From the NCBI GenBank assembly GCA_000711775.1, contig ARYC01000171.1:36075-100074 (forward strand): DNA of 64,000 nt, written 5' to 3'. A program made the translations under genes and the position numbers. The stretch comes from Oxytricha trifallax (Eukaryota > Ciliophora > Spirotrichea > Sporadotrichida > Oxytrichidae). Positions within the stretch are counted from its first letter, which is position 1. Every line of letters starts with the position of its first letter. The notes under the pieces were generated by a model. That model was not told where the DNA came from and ran no database searches. It worked only from the letters and a program-made list of their open reading frames with translations. Shown here in pieces: positions 46,451 to 58,075 of the stretch.

Positions 46451-47064
46451 TCAAGCCAGGAAGTCGAACAATATAAACCTATTTATGTTATTTATGAAAA
46501 ACATTAAATTTTATTATGCTTATACTTGGGAAATATATATGGGATAAATTGAATCAATATTATTATTATTATTATTATTATGATTTGTGTTTAAATACTG
46601 TCTATACATCATAAACAAGCCCATCTTCTTAAATATATATTCATTAAAATCTTTTATTGCTAATTTTAGTTAATATTTGGCTTCAGAAATTACACAACCT
46701 GGAAATATAAACGAAAGGCCTAGAGTACAAGGACAAAACATATATCCGATTAATTGGCAAGTTGAGCATGGCCAATTCTATTAATAAATATTTAATTGTA
46801 GTATATAATAATTAATGTAAAAAAAGGAAAGAACGACTTCTTTATATTAATTTTTATTAGGCAATTCTCAATAATTGTTTCGTTTAGTTTCTCAACAATC
46901 TTCTTAAATTCTCTTTAACTGATATTTTTACCTAAAATTCCTTCGTCAAAACTATCTTCATCATAAGAACTCGCCAAGCCAGTTATAAAGGTCTTGCCTC
47001 TAGGTCGAATAATAAATACTTTTGGTTTAGATTAAGGAACTAGTTTGTTGAATAAGGGGTCCAT
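46451..47064 (-). CDS. Golgin-7/ERF4-like protein
   Basis: ATG 47064 (MDPLFNKLVPQSKPKVFIIR). After removing an 89-bp IES it reads ISQREFKKIVEKLNETIIEN, WPCSTCQLIGYMFCPCTLGL, SFIFPGCVISEAKYQLKLAI and KDFNEYIFKKMGLF. The order of an F-x2-I-V-x2-L-N helix, a Cys-rich hydrophobic stretch, a K-x2-I-x-D-F-N helix and a final G-L fits the GOLGA7/Erf4 family. Those proteins are accessory subunits of DHHC protein palmitoyltransferases at the ER/Golgi. The tail (about 46451-46640) carries an Asn run encoded by an (AAT)n repeat; the reading ends at TGA 46453-46451 and may overrun the true stop. Assignment rests on pattern only. Confidence 0.6.
46780..46868. other. IES (89 bp) with 7-bp pointer
   Basis: CAATTCT at 46773-46779 and 46862-46868. 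Joining restores ETIIENWPCSTCQLIGYMFC in frame. Confidence 0.88.
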
Positions 47065-47305
47065 TTTTAGTGAGAATATATTAAAGTAAATTTAATTATA
47101 AACAGTCTTGATTTAAATTTTATAACCAGAATTGAACAAAAAATTCAAAAAATTTGCTTAATACAAAGAATATTTGATTTTATTAATCAATAAGACTAGT
47201 ATCATTGAATCAAAGCAAAATCAAGAAATTAATACAGATAAAAATAATCCAATTTCTTAAACTTAATTAACAATAAACTTTATCTACATGACACTTTACA
47301 AATAC

Positions 47306-48212
47306 TCATTCATTTCTCTTTCTTTTATTTGTAGCTTGTGCTGGTTTCTTGCCTCCACTTGGTTCTTTGGCATTAACACTAGAACTAATTTTGATGATTT
47401 ATAATATTATATTATCTATTGTTATATGATTATTATTATCACTAATTTTGATTATAGAATCTGACACTGCTTGTTCCTTCCTGGCCTGCTTATCTTTTCT
47501 CTTGACTCCTGATATTGATGCAGGAGTTGAACTCACAATATTCTCACTCACACTTTTGCCTAGTCCACTAGATGATGCTTTTATACTACCTCCTGACATA
47601 TTTTCTTAAAATATAATACTCCTCAAATAATATATATAATTTTATCAAATTTTTTAAAATAAATATAATTAAATTATTATTTGACTAAGAAGCACTAATT
47701 AGATTTGAAGCAGCAGCCCCTCTCTTAGATTTTTAGGTTGATTTGGCCTCAATTTTCTCTTCTTGTTTTGGCTCAATCAAAACCAAATCAGCCACTTTAT
47801 CCACTGATCCCCTCAAGAACCCGAATTTCTCATTTCTCTCCACAACTGATTTACTGTAAAAAAAAGAATTGTTAAACTTCATATCAAGAAACATATATAA
47901 TATTGGCTTTAATGAATAAATTACTTACATATGGCTTGGCTGTATTTTACTGTCATTATTGTGTAAAGCACAATCAGCTGAGAGTTTAGTGATGTCCTCG
48001 ATAAAAAGTTCTAGCGCCTTGGCAATAAACATGGGTGTGGAACTCTAAATTTTACCGATTTCTTTGTTGGTCTGCATGATCTTCTTTATCCTGTTCTATA
48101 AAGCAAGTATTATTAAATGTGGATAAGGCGAAATAGGGGTTTGATGTTGATAGTCATTGTAGTATATTTAACTTACAAGAGGCAGCTTCGTCTCTTGGTT
48201 TCTTCTCTTCAT
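47306..48212 (-). CDS. DRAP1: NC2-alpha / DRAP1 histone-fold transcription regulator
   Basis: NC2-alpha pairs with NC2-beta through a histone fold and clamps TBP on promoters. ATG 48212 (MKRRNQETKLPL). Intron 48096-48176 (81 nt) joins KLPL to NRIKKIMQTNKEIGKI. The fold continues TPMFIAKALELFIEDITKLS and LHNNDSKIQPSHI. A second intron, 47854-47928 (75 nt), then joins it to KSVVERNEKFGFLRGSVDKV. The R-I-K-K-I-M-Q-x-x-x-E-I-G start and ALELFIE helix are hallmarks of DRAP1. A Ser/Lys-rich tail (SGGSIKASSSGLGKSVSE ... KPAQATNKRKRNE) with a basic end follows after one more break (about 47605-47690). TGA at 47308-47306. Other histone-fold proteins (NF-YC, CHRAC) fit less well. Confidence 0.85.
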
Positions 48213-49176
48213 TAATAATGTATGATTGAAATAATAATAATAATAATAAATTATAATACAAATTTTATCATTTTAATAACTCTTGTTTCGATTATATTCA
48301 AAATAGGAAATTATGAGAGGGGCTACAAGTAGTCTATGAGGGGATTCTATTCATTCTTACAAAACAATTATTGATAAAATACAAAAGATTAGGAATTAAT
48401 TAATTCAAAGAAATACAAAACTGGCATTAATAAGCAAAGTGTAAATAGTTGCAAATTTATTTCAGAAATATGCTTATTAAAACAATGAAAAGTTGCATGT
48501 TTTTTTATTAGATTTACTAACTGCCTTTAATTAATTTTATATTATTTTTTATTTTCAACTTTTCCTAAATAGATTGATTTGAGCGAACAAGGCATATTTG
48601 TTCAAATATCACTATCTTTATGTATAATTTTTAGTGCTGCCTTTAATTACTGTCAAGTCACTTCCCCATTTTCTAAATTTCAGTTTTTTGTTTAAACTTT
48701 TGATTGTTTACTTTTACATATAAATTTAAGTATACAAATTCTACAGCATATTTAATGAAATTATCGAAAATAAGCAAGAGAGTATCAATTACTTTAAAAA
48801 TTTTGCATTGAATATAAAATAATAGTGACTTACTTGTTTGTACAGGATGGATCTCTCTCAAGCACTCTCGACCATTTTTGATTTTGTTATTTTTAATTAT
48901 ATTCAGTTGTATTTTAATTTCTAATAAATCTTAATTTTGAAAAATACATGCATAATAATAAAGATTGTCTAGAGCATAGAAAAATCAAAATAGAAAAGGA
49001 TTTTTCAATGAGCATATCATATTTATTGTACAATCATTTAAATATTTGTAACATTATTTAATCACCCTAAAATTTAGTTTATGAAATAAATATTTATTTA
49101 TAGATTTCTTTACTTGAATATGAATTTTGTTAGATTTAATATTGTGTAACACCATAAATAAATATCATAAAATGCT
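48213..49176. other. AT-rich spacer, possible tiny MDS
   Basis: About 960 bp. An (AAT)n run is at 48228-48250. On the - strand near 48830-48885 a short block reads KNGRECLREIHPVQT and is followed by a GT; it could be an isolated MDS or chance. Nothing else was recognised. Confidence 0.45.
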
Positions 49177-50658
49177 TCAATCTTTTAAAGTTTTACTCTC
49201 CTCCTAGTAATCTAGCTACTCATCCTCTTCATTTGAATAATCGTTTTGTTAATATTCTTTTTTCAACAAGTGCTCTGTTTAATCATTATCTTCATCAATT
49301 TTAATTGATTTTGACTATGCATCCTTCCCAGCAGTATTAATTAAAGAAAATATTGTAAATATTAATAAACTTGATTATATCTAGATCTGTATGTTCTTAG
49401 TTTTACAATGCCCTCTGAGCTTTCTTTCTCTTGTAAGTTTAAAAGCATCTCTCTACTATATACAGCATGAGGATAGCTGAGACTACTAAAGTGTATTTAT
49501 AGCTGTAGAATTGACTGACTGCATCTTTACCACAGCATTGAAGCTGAACATATTAATCGATTGGCTTGAATTGAGGGAAATTTTAAACCATTTTAGTTCC
49601 GTCTTCTTGTCTGATCCAAGTTTCAATTGTGTAAGGGTTTTCAGTAATTTCGAAAATTCTTGCTCCTTTGAGCATTCCTTCAGGTCCGTAAGAACCATAA
49701 CCAGTTTTTCTTCCATATCCCAAGTAAATACCCTAATAGCTTCCATAATAATCGTTGTTGTGATCGTGGCCACTTGAAACCCACTCTATAGTCTTTTATT
49801 CTTTAATTGCGCTAAACATGCCAGTGTTATAAGCTCCACAACAAACATCTTCTCCCTTTACTCCCGCAGTTATTTCTTCGTTTATTAAATTCATATATTC
49901 ATTAAGGGGTATATGCATAAACATAAAACCTCTTCCCTTTGATGGGTCAGATTCAGGTATGTCATTATTTGCCTATCTAAACCAATTGATTTAATCATCC
50001 TTTATACAATCATAGCCTATCTTGCCTAAGCACCCTGAATTGTCTCCTGAGTCTATAAACCACATTCTTGTTACTATGTTCTAGCCTTCTTTATCGTAAA
50101 TTGGAATCATGTAGTTAAAAGCTTCAGTAAAGGGTGCAGCATTCGGCCTGGTTAAACTAAGAGCGTATGCTTAGTCTAGCTCAGAAATTTACTTTCTTGA
50201 AAGGTCTCCCTCGTTATCATGATTACCCGCTGTGGAAGCCCAATGTACATTAAATTCATTCATTACATCCACTATTCGTTGGTAAATTGAGGCGAACCAG
50301 CCTTAGTTTCCATCCCAAACATTCCCCGAAACTATATCTCCAGTCATTACCACGAGATCAGGCTGCTCAGACTGCAAGACTTATCTTATAACTTTTTGAG
50401 TATTGATATCCCTCTCATCTGTTTCTTAATACTTATTAAAATATGACACATCAGGTAGTCTATAATTGAAAATACTATAAAAACTGCAATATAATCTGTT
50501 TCTCCCATGTGAGTATCAGTTAATTGTACAATTCTAAATTTTCCATTTGAGTTGAATTTCAGTTGTTTATAGCTCTTTTGTGAAATATGACCATTTATGA
50601 ATATCAAAAGAATCGTTGCTGTTTACGCAGCTCGATAAAATGATTTCATCATATTCAT
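49177..50658 (-). CDS. Membrane-anchored calcineurin-like metallophosphoesterase
   Basis: ATG 50658 with a signal-like start (YRAAQTATILLIFINGHIS). All metal-binding blocks of the family are present: QLTDTHMGE, VVMTGDIVSGN, STAGNHDNEGD, FMFMHIPL and SSGHDHNND. The arrangement (DxH .. GDxxxG .. GNHD .. H .. GHDH) resembles the Dcr2/purple-acid-phosphatase-like class of secreted or vacuolar phosphatases; the substrate cannot be told. A C-terminal membrane helix YTLVVSAILMLYIVERCF and a charged tail end at TGA 49179-49177. A 29-bp IES interrupts the N-terminal part, and an intron of about 47 nt the tail. Predicted type I topology, catalytic domain outside or in a lumen. Confidence 0.9.
50467..50495. 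other. IES (29 bp) with 6-bp pointer TATAAT
   Basis: Pointer copies at 50461-50466 and 50490-50495. Joining restores GETDYRLPDVSYFNKYQETD in frame. It has no usable GT..AG in phase, and is among the shortest eliminated segments in the window. Confidence 0.85.
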
Positions 50659-51070
50659 AAAAATTATATTTTATTGAATTAAATGCAATATGATTTTATA
50701 AGTATACATTTTTGTGTGATTGAAGCACTTATAATTATTATTAAAATGAGATTTAACTTTTCTTTTTTAATTGTAATAATGTATCATTGAATAAGCTTAT
50801 TATTTTTAAATTCATTTTCATAAAAAGTTATTGAAATTCATTGACTAAATCATTTAAGAATATGAAAATGAATTAAATCTTGTCCAAATATAGATAAAAA
50901 TAAATTAACTTTGTTCTCTCTAGATAATCAATATATTTTCAACTAACTTTATAATGAGGATATTTAATTTTAAATTATTATATAAATTTTATAAATCATT
51001 TATTTTCCCAATAACTTCAATGTAAAATCATTAAATATAATCTTTGTTTCCATGATCATCTCCACCGTAC

Positions 51071-52486
51071 TCATTGTTGTTTCTCTCCGTGCCTTAGTTT
51101 TATGAATTAAAACACACAATTAAATAATTTGCTAAATTAATACTTAGGGTGTTTGACATTTTTTTAGTATTTATTTTTAGAATCGATAGTCACAGGATCT
51201 TCTTAATTGGTAAATTGTAAGATTGGTGTGAGCTCCTCGAATTCATTTCCCAAAAGACCAAACATGTCGAGAGTGCTTGAAGTGGCATCATCTTGTGGAG
51301 TGAAATCTGCTTCATCTTGATATGTGTCACAATTGCCACCTTATCTTAAATCATCAGATGAGCTTTGGTACTTTTTAAAAGCAATAGAACTTTGAGCTGA
51401 TCTATTGAAAGAAGCGCAATCAATTTGATAGATGAGTTCCTCCTATTCTTATTTCTCCTCCTCCTCTATCTACTCACAATCAAAGTTTTATCTCTTTGTC
51501 TAAGATGCACTACTTATCAAGCTGACTTCATCCTCGACTTCATCCTCTTCTTCTACATCTGCTTCAACAGTCTGAGTGACGATGTTTTCTGGAACATAAC
51601 GAGGCTGAGAAGTTGGCTTCAGATTCTTAATAAATTTGATGAAATTATTAATTCAAACATTTTTCAGATTCATAAGACTCTTTGAAAAAAATGCTGACTG
51701 GCAATTTTAAATGGCATTTCTGATAAAATTATGAAGATGTCTCTGCATTCTAGGATTTTGCACATCTTCATTTAGGAATAGATTGAACTAATCCCTAAAA
51801 CTAATGTTTATATTGTTGGGAGTGAGGTTGTTCAAGACAATTCTGATGACACCATGTGGTAGACCCATTCTTACAGGCTTCACTTATATGGTATCTAGGC
51901 TTTTGATTGAGGAGGGCATTTGATGAAATGTACACTTGTACTTGCTTTTTTTAGCTGAATACACAGCTGGAATAGATTTCCCAGATAACTGATTGAGATT
52001 TCTCAAGCCATTTTCAAATGCGGGAGTCTCTATTACGACATTGAAAGTGTGAAGATTTTAAGAACCATGGTTTCCTTTATGTGAATAGTGATTTCCTGGG
52101 ACTAGAGAGTTGGCAGCTGAAGAGTCACTATCTTCTTGAGTCACTTGTTGAGTAGGATCACCATGATTTTTCTCACTTTTTCCGTAAGGAAGATCTCCTT
52201 GAGATTGCTGAGAATGTGTCGAAATGAAGGCTTGCTCATGCTGGTTCTCTCTCTGAACTGTAGTGGAGTTGTTTCCCTGCTTGATTTCCTCATCTTCTTG
52301 CAATCTGGTAGTGGCAGAGGAATTTATATAGATATTTTAATTTATAGTTATGTTTCCAGTATTTCCACTAATATTGTAAACGTATTTATTAGAATTGTTG
52401 TGTGAGAAAACTGATGAATTGGTGACTGTACTATCGGAGACGATGTGATTCTTCGAATTGTTGTGTGAGTTTGAGAAAAGACTCAT
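51071..52486 (-). CDS. Unrecognised Ser/Gln-rich protein with a conserved core
   Basis: ATG 52486 (MSLFSNSHNNSKNHIVSDST), TGA 51073-51071. The N-terminal third is Asn/Ser/Gln-rich. A core with normal composition follows: ETPAFENGLRNLNQLSGKSI, KYKCTFHQMPSSIKSLDTIQ, RMGLPHGVIRIVLNNLTPNN and RMQRHLHNFIRNAIQNCQSA. After a 45-bp IES comes PTSQPRYVPENIVTQTVEAD, an acidic stretch with EEEDEVEDEVS, and a Glu/Gln-rich block. A 51-nt GT..AG intron near the end does not change frame. No membrane segment. The composition, with an acidic tail, would suit a nuclear regulatory protein, but I cannot name a family. Confidence 0.75.
51626..51670. other. IES (45 bp) with 8-bp pointer TTCAGATT
   Basis: Pointer copies at 51618-51625 and 51663-51670. 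The interior carries an in-frame TGA; removal gives KSLMNLKPTSQPRYVPEN. Since 45 is a multiple of 3, the stop rather than the frame reveals it. Confidence 0.9.
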
Positions 52487-52959
52487 TGAAATTTATTGAT
52501 TTGATTTTAATTACAACTGGTTAACTATTAGTACTAAAAGATTCCTTTAAAATAAATGTTTAAAAGATTTTTCAATAAATTTAAATTATATTAAATGATT
52601 TTTATTAATAAAATAATTTAGAATTTAATGAATAAAATTACATAAAATATTTGTCATTAATAAGCTTTAATTGCCACTTATTATTTATGATATTAAATTT
52701 CGTTTAAAATTTAGTTTAACAATACTTTTAATAATCTGAGAAAGATTTAAATTTCCTTATTATTTTAATTGACTCTGGGTTATTATTGAATTATAGTTTT
52801 CGACAATTAAAACTATGTCAAGCCAGCGAAACCATGCTGCTATTAATTATCAAATATGAATATTGATAAAATACAATTGAATCGGGGAAATGTAAAAATA
52901 AAAATGTAAAATTAATTTAATATATAATTACTGCTGATTTACTATGCTATTTATCTTAT

Positions 52960-53480
52960 ATGCGAAAAGTAGCCACTTTGCTATATTTTTTACTGAATTA
53001 GCAAATTTTATTAGGTTTTTGTATCAAAATCGATATGCATCATTAGGAACATCTCTAAAGTGACCAAATTCTGTATTTTCAGTGAAAATGACCAGCTTTA
53101 CTATTCGTGGTCAAAATTTCTGAATTTGTATGTATGTCTCTCCCATTCGAGCAGAGTGGTCAAAAAAGTGGCCAAAGTGCATGATTTTAACTCAAGTGTC
53201 CAGAATAGTGGTCAGAGCTGAGATTTGCACCAAAAGTGACCAGACTGCATGATTTGCACCCAAATGACCAGAGTAGTGGTCAAAATCTCAAAAAATCGCA
53301 GTTTTTACTTTGAATTTGGTATTATGAGTCACTTTTCACAAATATGCGGTGACCAGGCCAAATTTGGAGCATGGTGGTCAAAAATCTTGAAAATCGTTGT
53401 TGCTGGTCAATTTTGTGAATAATTTGGTCGTCATAAAGTTCAATGCTCCAGCAGTACCTGCTAATCTCAGCTGGTCAAAA
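52960..53480. repeat. Degenerate tandem repeats with GTGGTCAAAA/GTGACCAG
   Basis: The words GTGGTCAAAA, AGTGACCAGA and GCATGATTTGCACC recur many times at uneven spacing of about 25-60 bp, some as near-inverted pairs (TGGTCA / TGACCA). No coding signal in either direction. It lies at the border between the gene-bearing part and the transposon-rich part. Confidence 0.6.
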
Positions 53481-53931
53481 AAATCGAGCGGAAGTTGCGA
53501 ATTCGCTAGTTTTTTGCTATATTCCTATCAAACTGGATAGCATGATGCTCAGAGCATCTCCTCTCTCACCAACCCATTCAATTCTTGAAATATTTGATTT
53601 TGAACCAATTTTTGTCCAATTTCAGCCTAAATTGCTCAACTCCTCTGGTGTATACCTTGAGTGCATAGAAATTTGCTATATAGAGTGGAGTAGAGCAGAA
53701 TTTGATGCCACTCGTCAAAACTTCATAATAGTTTGAGCAGACTTATGAAAACTGCGATTTTCAGGGATCCTCGTGCATTTATGTATTAATTTTAAGTACA
53801 GTATTAATAACAGGAGTAATAGCAGCAGTAATAGTATAGGCAGTAAAAATGACAATGCATTAGGTATAAGCGCTTATAGAAATTTCAATGTATGATGCAA
53901 TTCTTGTTTTTGAGTAGAATCTCATACAAAG

Positions 53932-56924
53932 CCATACCTCAGAGTATGTATCCATTTCTTGATACTGAATGCCCAGAGTCCTCGAACATCATCCTCGCTC
54001 ATGTTTTTGATTACTTCTTGGATGCGCTTGACCAGCTGCACTCTATAAGTTTGTTATGAGAGTATGCTTACTTGCTGTTGATGTTCTGCTGCTTGAGGTT
54101 CTTCTTGATGTTTGCAAACAACTGTTCGATTGGGTTGAGCCAGGGCGAGTATTCTGCGTTGAAGAGTACGTTGACTTTGAAGCGACGAGCAGTCGCAAGC
54201 ATCTCAGAATACTTATGAATTATGGCATTATCCATTAAAAGCACCACCTTCTTATTGCATAGATCTTTGTCAGTTCTTATACTTCTCAGCGTCTGATATA
54301 TAAAGTTCTCAAACAGCACTGAATCAAAAGCTCCCTCAATTATTTGAGTGGAGACCACTCTGTCAACTGCGATTGCAGCTATCAAACCCATAGAATATTA
54401 TTGTCTCTTCACTAATTGCTTTGCAATTGACAACTGCCTGGCTTTCTAACCATAATTACCTAAAATGGAAAGCATCTCCTGTCGATATTGAAAGATTGGT
54501 TTCTAAGGTTAGTCAAGCTGCCTTTCATTTATCATCTATGAATGGGCTTTGTTATACTCCTTGGATTCTTCAAATTGGTTCTGATTTTGAGATAAGTCAT
54601 CTATAAGAAAAGTTGATTAGCTTAAATAACAAGAGTTGGACTGTCAATTGTGTTGTTAGATGGAAGTCTACTTATTACAGGTTGATCAAGCAGAGCAACA
54701 CTTAATTTGCAGTAAATGGTTCATACAACCTATAGGTGGAACCATGCAACCTGGAGTCATACAACCCGGATCCATACAACCGGGATCCGTACAACCTGGA
54801 GTCGTACAACATTAGGGTGGAGCCATACAACCTTTGAGTGGAACCATGCAACCTGAGGGGTGGAACCATACAACCTTGAGGTATCTTCAGGGTATCTTCT
54901 TTAAAATGGTTGTTGAAATTATTGCATGATTACAGGTGTTAAGGAGACGACTTGCATCTCTCTCACTTTTATGAGTTACCATGATCAAGAGTATCTCATA
55001 CTGATACTGAAAGTATAGTTTCACTTAAACAGCGATTCATTCATTTGACAATAGACTATCCTAAGCTAACTTCCATCAACAACCACTTTCAATCTTTTGT
55101 ACTTATTTTCATCAACATTAGAACTGCTTAAAACTGATAGCGACAGCTTTCTTGGAGTCAACTGAATCAATTCTTATTATCACTAACCCAACAACGAATT
55201 GCTTGATTTCTTCAAAGTTGATTGCAACTTTAGTTTTGATACCTTTTCTATCAGTGGAGTGAGCCCTGAGTGAATCCTTTTAATTTGCTCATCATCTGAA
55301 GTGACTTTCTTGGCTGTGCTATGCAGCTTCAAATTTCTAAATTTTTTCAAAGTGCTTGATTGATTCTTAGGAGTGTCAACAACTTCTGGTATAGAAGATA
55401 GGTCTTTAAGTTGTTTATGCTTTGATTTCAAATTCTAGCGAGGTGGAGTTTGTAAAATGACTGACTTCTTTATATAATTCGATCAATATTATTATCAAAT
55501 CGCTTACTTTAGAGCTGCTTGATGATTTCTCTGATTTCTTAAAATTAGATTGCTTTGCAAACTTTGTCAAACTGCTTTTACTAGAATGGGGTTTTGAAAT
55601 TGGTATTGCTTTACTCTGTAAAAGTGAATGATGGTTAGATGACAGCGAGGCCTGAGCAGCAGCTTATATATTAATGTTTTTAGAAGTATTTTAAGCAGCC
55701 AAATTGCTTGATTTTATAAATGAAACTGCATCCAATTCATTTGAAGATTCCTAACAATATTCTTTGTTCAATTGCTTTCCAAGCAGCATCCCTCCATACT
55801 GCAACTCCTTATCGCCTGCTATAATTTTACTTTACTTCTTGGTTGCGATTAGTTTGCTATCGTTATTTTTCCTCTTGCCAAGAATGCTCTTTTGATTTAG
55901 TGCCCACTATTTAGGAGGCAAGTAGTCGGATCTGAAGTTGCTTTCATCCACTGATATAATTACTGCTTCCTCTCTTAGAAACTATGATAGCAGTCAACTC
56001 ACCCATAAGCGCTTGCTGTTATAAGCAGGATCTCTATATATGACATTCGCTGCCTCTGTCTTGCCAAACTTCAGATGAAACTACTCCTTGAGAATTTTGT
56101 GAATCGTTGAGATGCAAGGCACTTTGAATGGATACTTTGATGGCGAGCTTATCTTCATTTCTTGCAATCGATTATGAATATTTCTTCCAGTGCACTGATA
56201 AATCCCAACCTCTTCAATGCATTCACCAACAGCAGCAACCAGCTGCTCATTATCTCACTCCCTCCTCTTGCCAGGTTTTTTTGGTTCTTAAAGATGCAAT
56301 ACGCTAGTTTACAACTCATGCTTAAACTTCTCAACAGTTCTTGATACAACTCTGCTGTCACTCGCAACTTCTTCGAAATTTACTTTGGCTTCAACTAATC
56401 TTCCATATACATTCTTACTATCTCTAATCGTTTATGGGCAAGCTTGGCATCTCAAGGTTTTAGGTATGGATTACAATCCTTAGGTAATCCACGGTTTAAC
56501 TAAATTCTATTCTGTATAAAAGAGATTAAACCTGTTTATATCAACTGCACTGGCTATCCTTCTTAAATCGACTGGGGTTTCTAAATTAGCATTATATTAG
56601 AGTGATACTTAAATTTTAGATTATTCTACTTACCAACTTTGAATTGCGAAATTGACTCAAGAACTGCTCCAGAAATTGACACAATGAATCATCGTCATAC
56701 ATACTCTTGATATCAATCACGTCCTTTAAGTAAGAATCTATACCTTCCAATGGCATCTTAATGATCAAACCTCCTTATAAAGAATCTACTTGAGGAGGAA
56801 CTTCACCAGAGTTGAGGAGAGCTCTCGTATTATACGAATACTTAGCTGGTGCAACCACTTGAACGAAATTCTTCCCCAAAATTACAGGTCCCCACTTTAT
56901 GATTTGCTTGTCCTGAATCTTGAC
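53932..56924 (-). pseudogene. IS630/Tc1-type DDE transposase, decayed
   Basis: The coding-like - strand begins about 56924 with IIKWGPVILGKNFVQVVAPA and, after an intron, reaches DAKLAHKRLEIVRMYM. A helix-turn-helix region VNFEEVASDSRVVSRTVEKF and LHLQEPKKPGKRRE follow. The catalytic residues are Asp in VIISVDESNFRSDYLPPKQW, Asp in KKVVLLMDNAIIHKYSEML, and Glu in AEYSPWLNPIEQLFANIKKN. A 29-nt intron (54043-54071) joins NINSK to VQLVKRIQEVIKN; TGA at 53934-53932. Decay: in-frame TGA codons before DAKLAH and between KRRE and DNEQL, frame changes near 56390, and a block of repeats (about 54620-54930) within the region between the first and second Asp. A long Lys/Ser-rich linker also separates them. 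Terminal repeats were not found. Confidence 0.82.
54722..54902. repeat. CATACAACCT minisatellite, cluster 1
   Basis: At least nine copies of CATACAACCT or one-base variants, spaced 15-25 bp and joined by GGAGTC, GGATC or GGTGGAACC. It ends in TATCTTCAGGGTATCTTC. It sits inside the decayed transposase region. The same cluster type recurs at 59773-60060 and in both arms of the large palindrome. Confidence 0.85.
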
Positions 56925-57506
56925 TCAACTCTACTTAATGCTTTCAAAGGAGTGCTGGCTAAGATGATCGTCGCTGACGATCGAGGTGAGCGATTATTCA
57001 TACTAAGACTGCGAATGCATTTCAGAGTGATTGCTTGAATTTTATGATTTCTTGGTTGTATTCATATTTATTATATTAGAATTTAATATAATAACTATTA
57101 GTATTAGTGTAATCTCTTATTGAGATATAAATATAATAATCAATATTAATAATGACCAAAATATGGCAAGAGTAGCTATAGTAATGATAGAATCCATTGG
57201 AGGAATAGTAAAGGCAGTTGCCCAACTGAATAGCATTAGTAATTAAAGCTTAATGTACAAAGGAGACAACTAAGAACTTATCCGATTTGTGATAGAAATC
57301 ATGAACTTTAGGTATAGGCCTGCTTAAGCTTAAGAGCTTGGTTGATCAACTCAGCGGATGTTCACAACTAGGAGTAGTATGGTTTGATCTTCAAGTATTA
57401 ACGAAGCGTAGTCTTATCAGTAAAATATATAGTCTTTAATACCTAAACAAGTTCTTTATATTTATTATTAAGTAATAATCATATAATTCTATAATAAAAC
57501 TTAAGA
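56925..57506. other. Transposase upstream flank and spacer
   Basis: The first part is in the decayed transposon; a 64-codon TGA-free ORF starting MARVAIVMIESIGGIVKAVA (about 57164) is too short and unsupported to call. No terminal repeat was seen. Confidence 0.35.
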
Positions 57507-58075
57507 ATGAAGTCAAGCAAACTTACGAAGCAGCACTGCCTCACCTTCAAGCACTCTGCTCATGCACCTGGTGGATACATCGTGGAGATTTACAAGGCAA
57601 GATTTTCAACATAAGTAATGGTTCTAAGTATAGGTGATCGATGAACGCTTCAAGCGAACTTTCAAGTTCCAGGTGGATCCTCAAAGTGGATTTTCAAACG
57701 TTGTACTTCTGGAGGTTGCGCAGAGTGAACCAATTGTGGTGGTAACCTATAAGTGGTGTGACTATCATAACGTATGGATATACCCATTCAAGAAGGAGGA
57801 TCCACACATGCACTAATAGTATATTAATCTTGATCCTGACGATCCTTCAGACGGTTGGTTCTTCAGCTTTGATAACGACAGTCTTATACAGGTAGAGTAA
57901 GCAATACTATTATACTATTCAAACTATCGCTTACACGCAATTAATTTATAGCTAAATCAAGGGAGAATACAGAAAGACTGTGGATAAGTATGATGAAGAA
58001 ATGAGGAAGCAGTTGACATCGCATGAAATGCCAGAACCCTAAGAATTTTTTGGATCAGTCAGTTTTACAGTTTGA
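57507..58075 (+). CDS. Unknown small protein gene with normal codon use
   Basis: ATG 57507 gives MKSSKLTKQHCLTFKHSAHA, then PGGYIVEIYKARFSTQ. The frame breaks at about 57615-57632, where AAGTA occurs on both sides of an 8-bp stretch; keeping one copy continues QVQVIDERFKRTFKFQVDPQ. It reads on as VVLLEVAQSEPIVVVTYKWC, DYHNVWIYPFKKEDPHMH, DPDDPSDGWFFSFDNDSLIQ, and after an intron (about 57894-57950) KGEYRKTVDKYDEEMRKQL to TGA 58073-58075. Rich in Trp, Tyr and His, about 175 residues, soluble. No family was recognised. Its composition is unlike the repeats around it, so it is either a host gene or carried by the mobile region. Confidence 0.6.

Noticed and set aside
46560..46582. (ATT)n run as a meaningful repeat element
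   Set aside because: Short simple-sequence run, like those at 18180-18200 and 48228-48250; here it encodes an Asn run in the ERF4-like tail.
48673..48861. 62-codon ORF MREIHPVQTSKSLLF on the - strand
   Set aside because: Mostly AT-rich non-coding DNA; only the first 15 codons look coding and they may belong to an isolated MDS.
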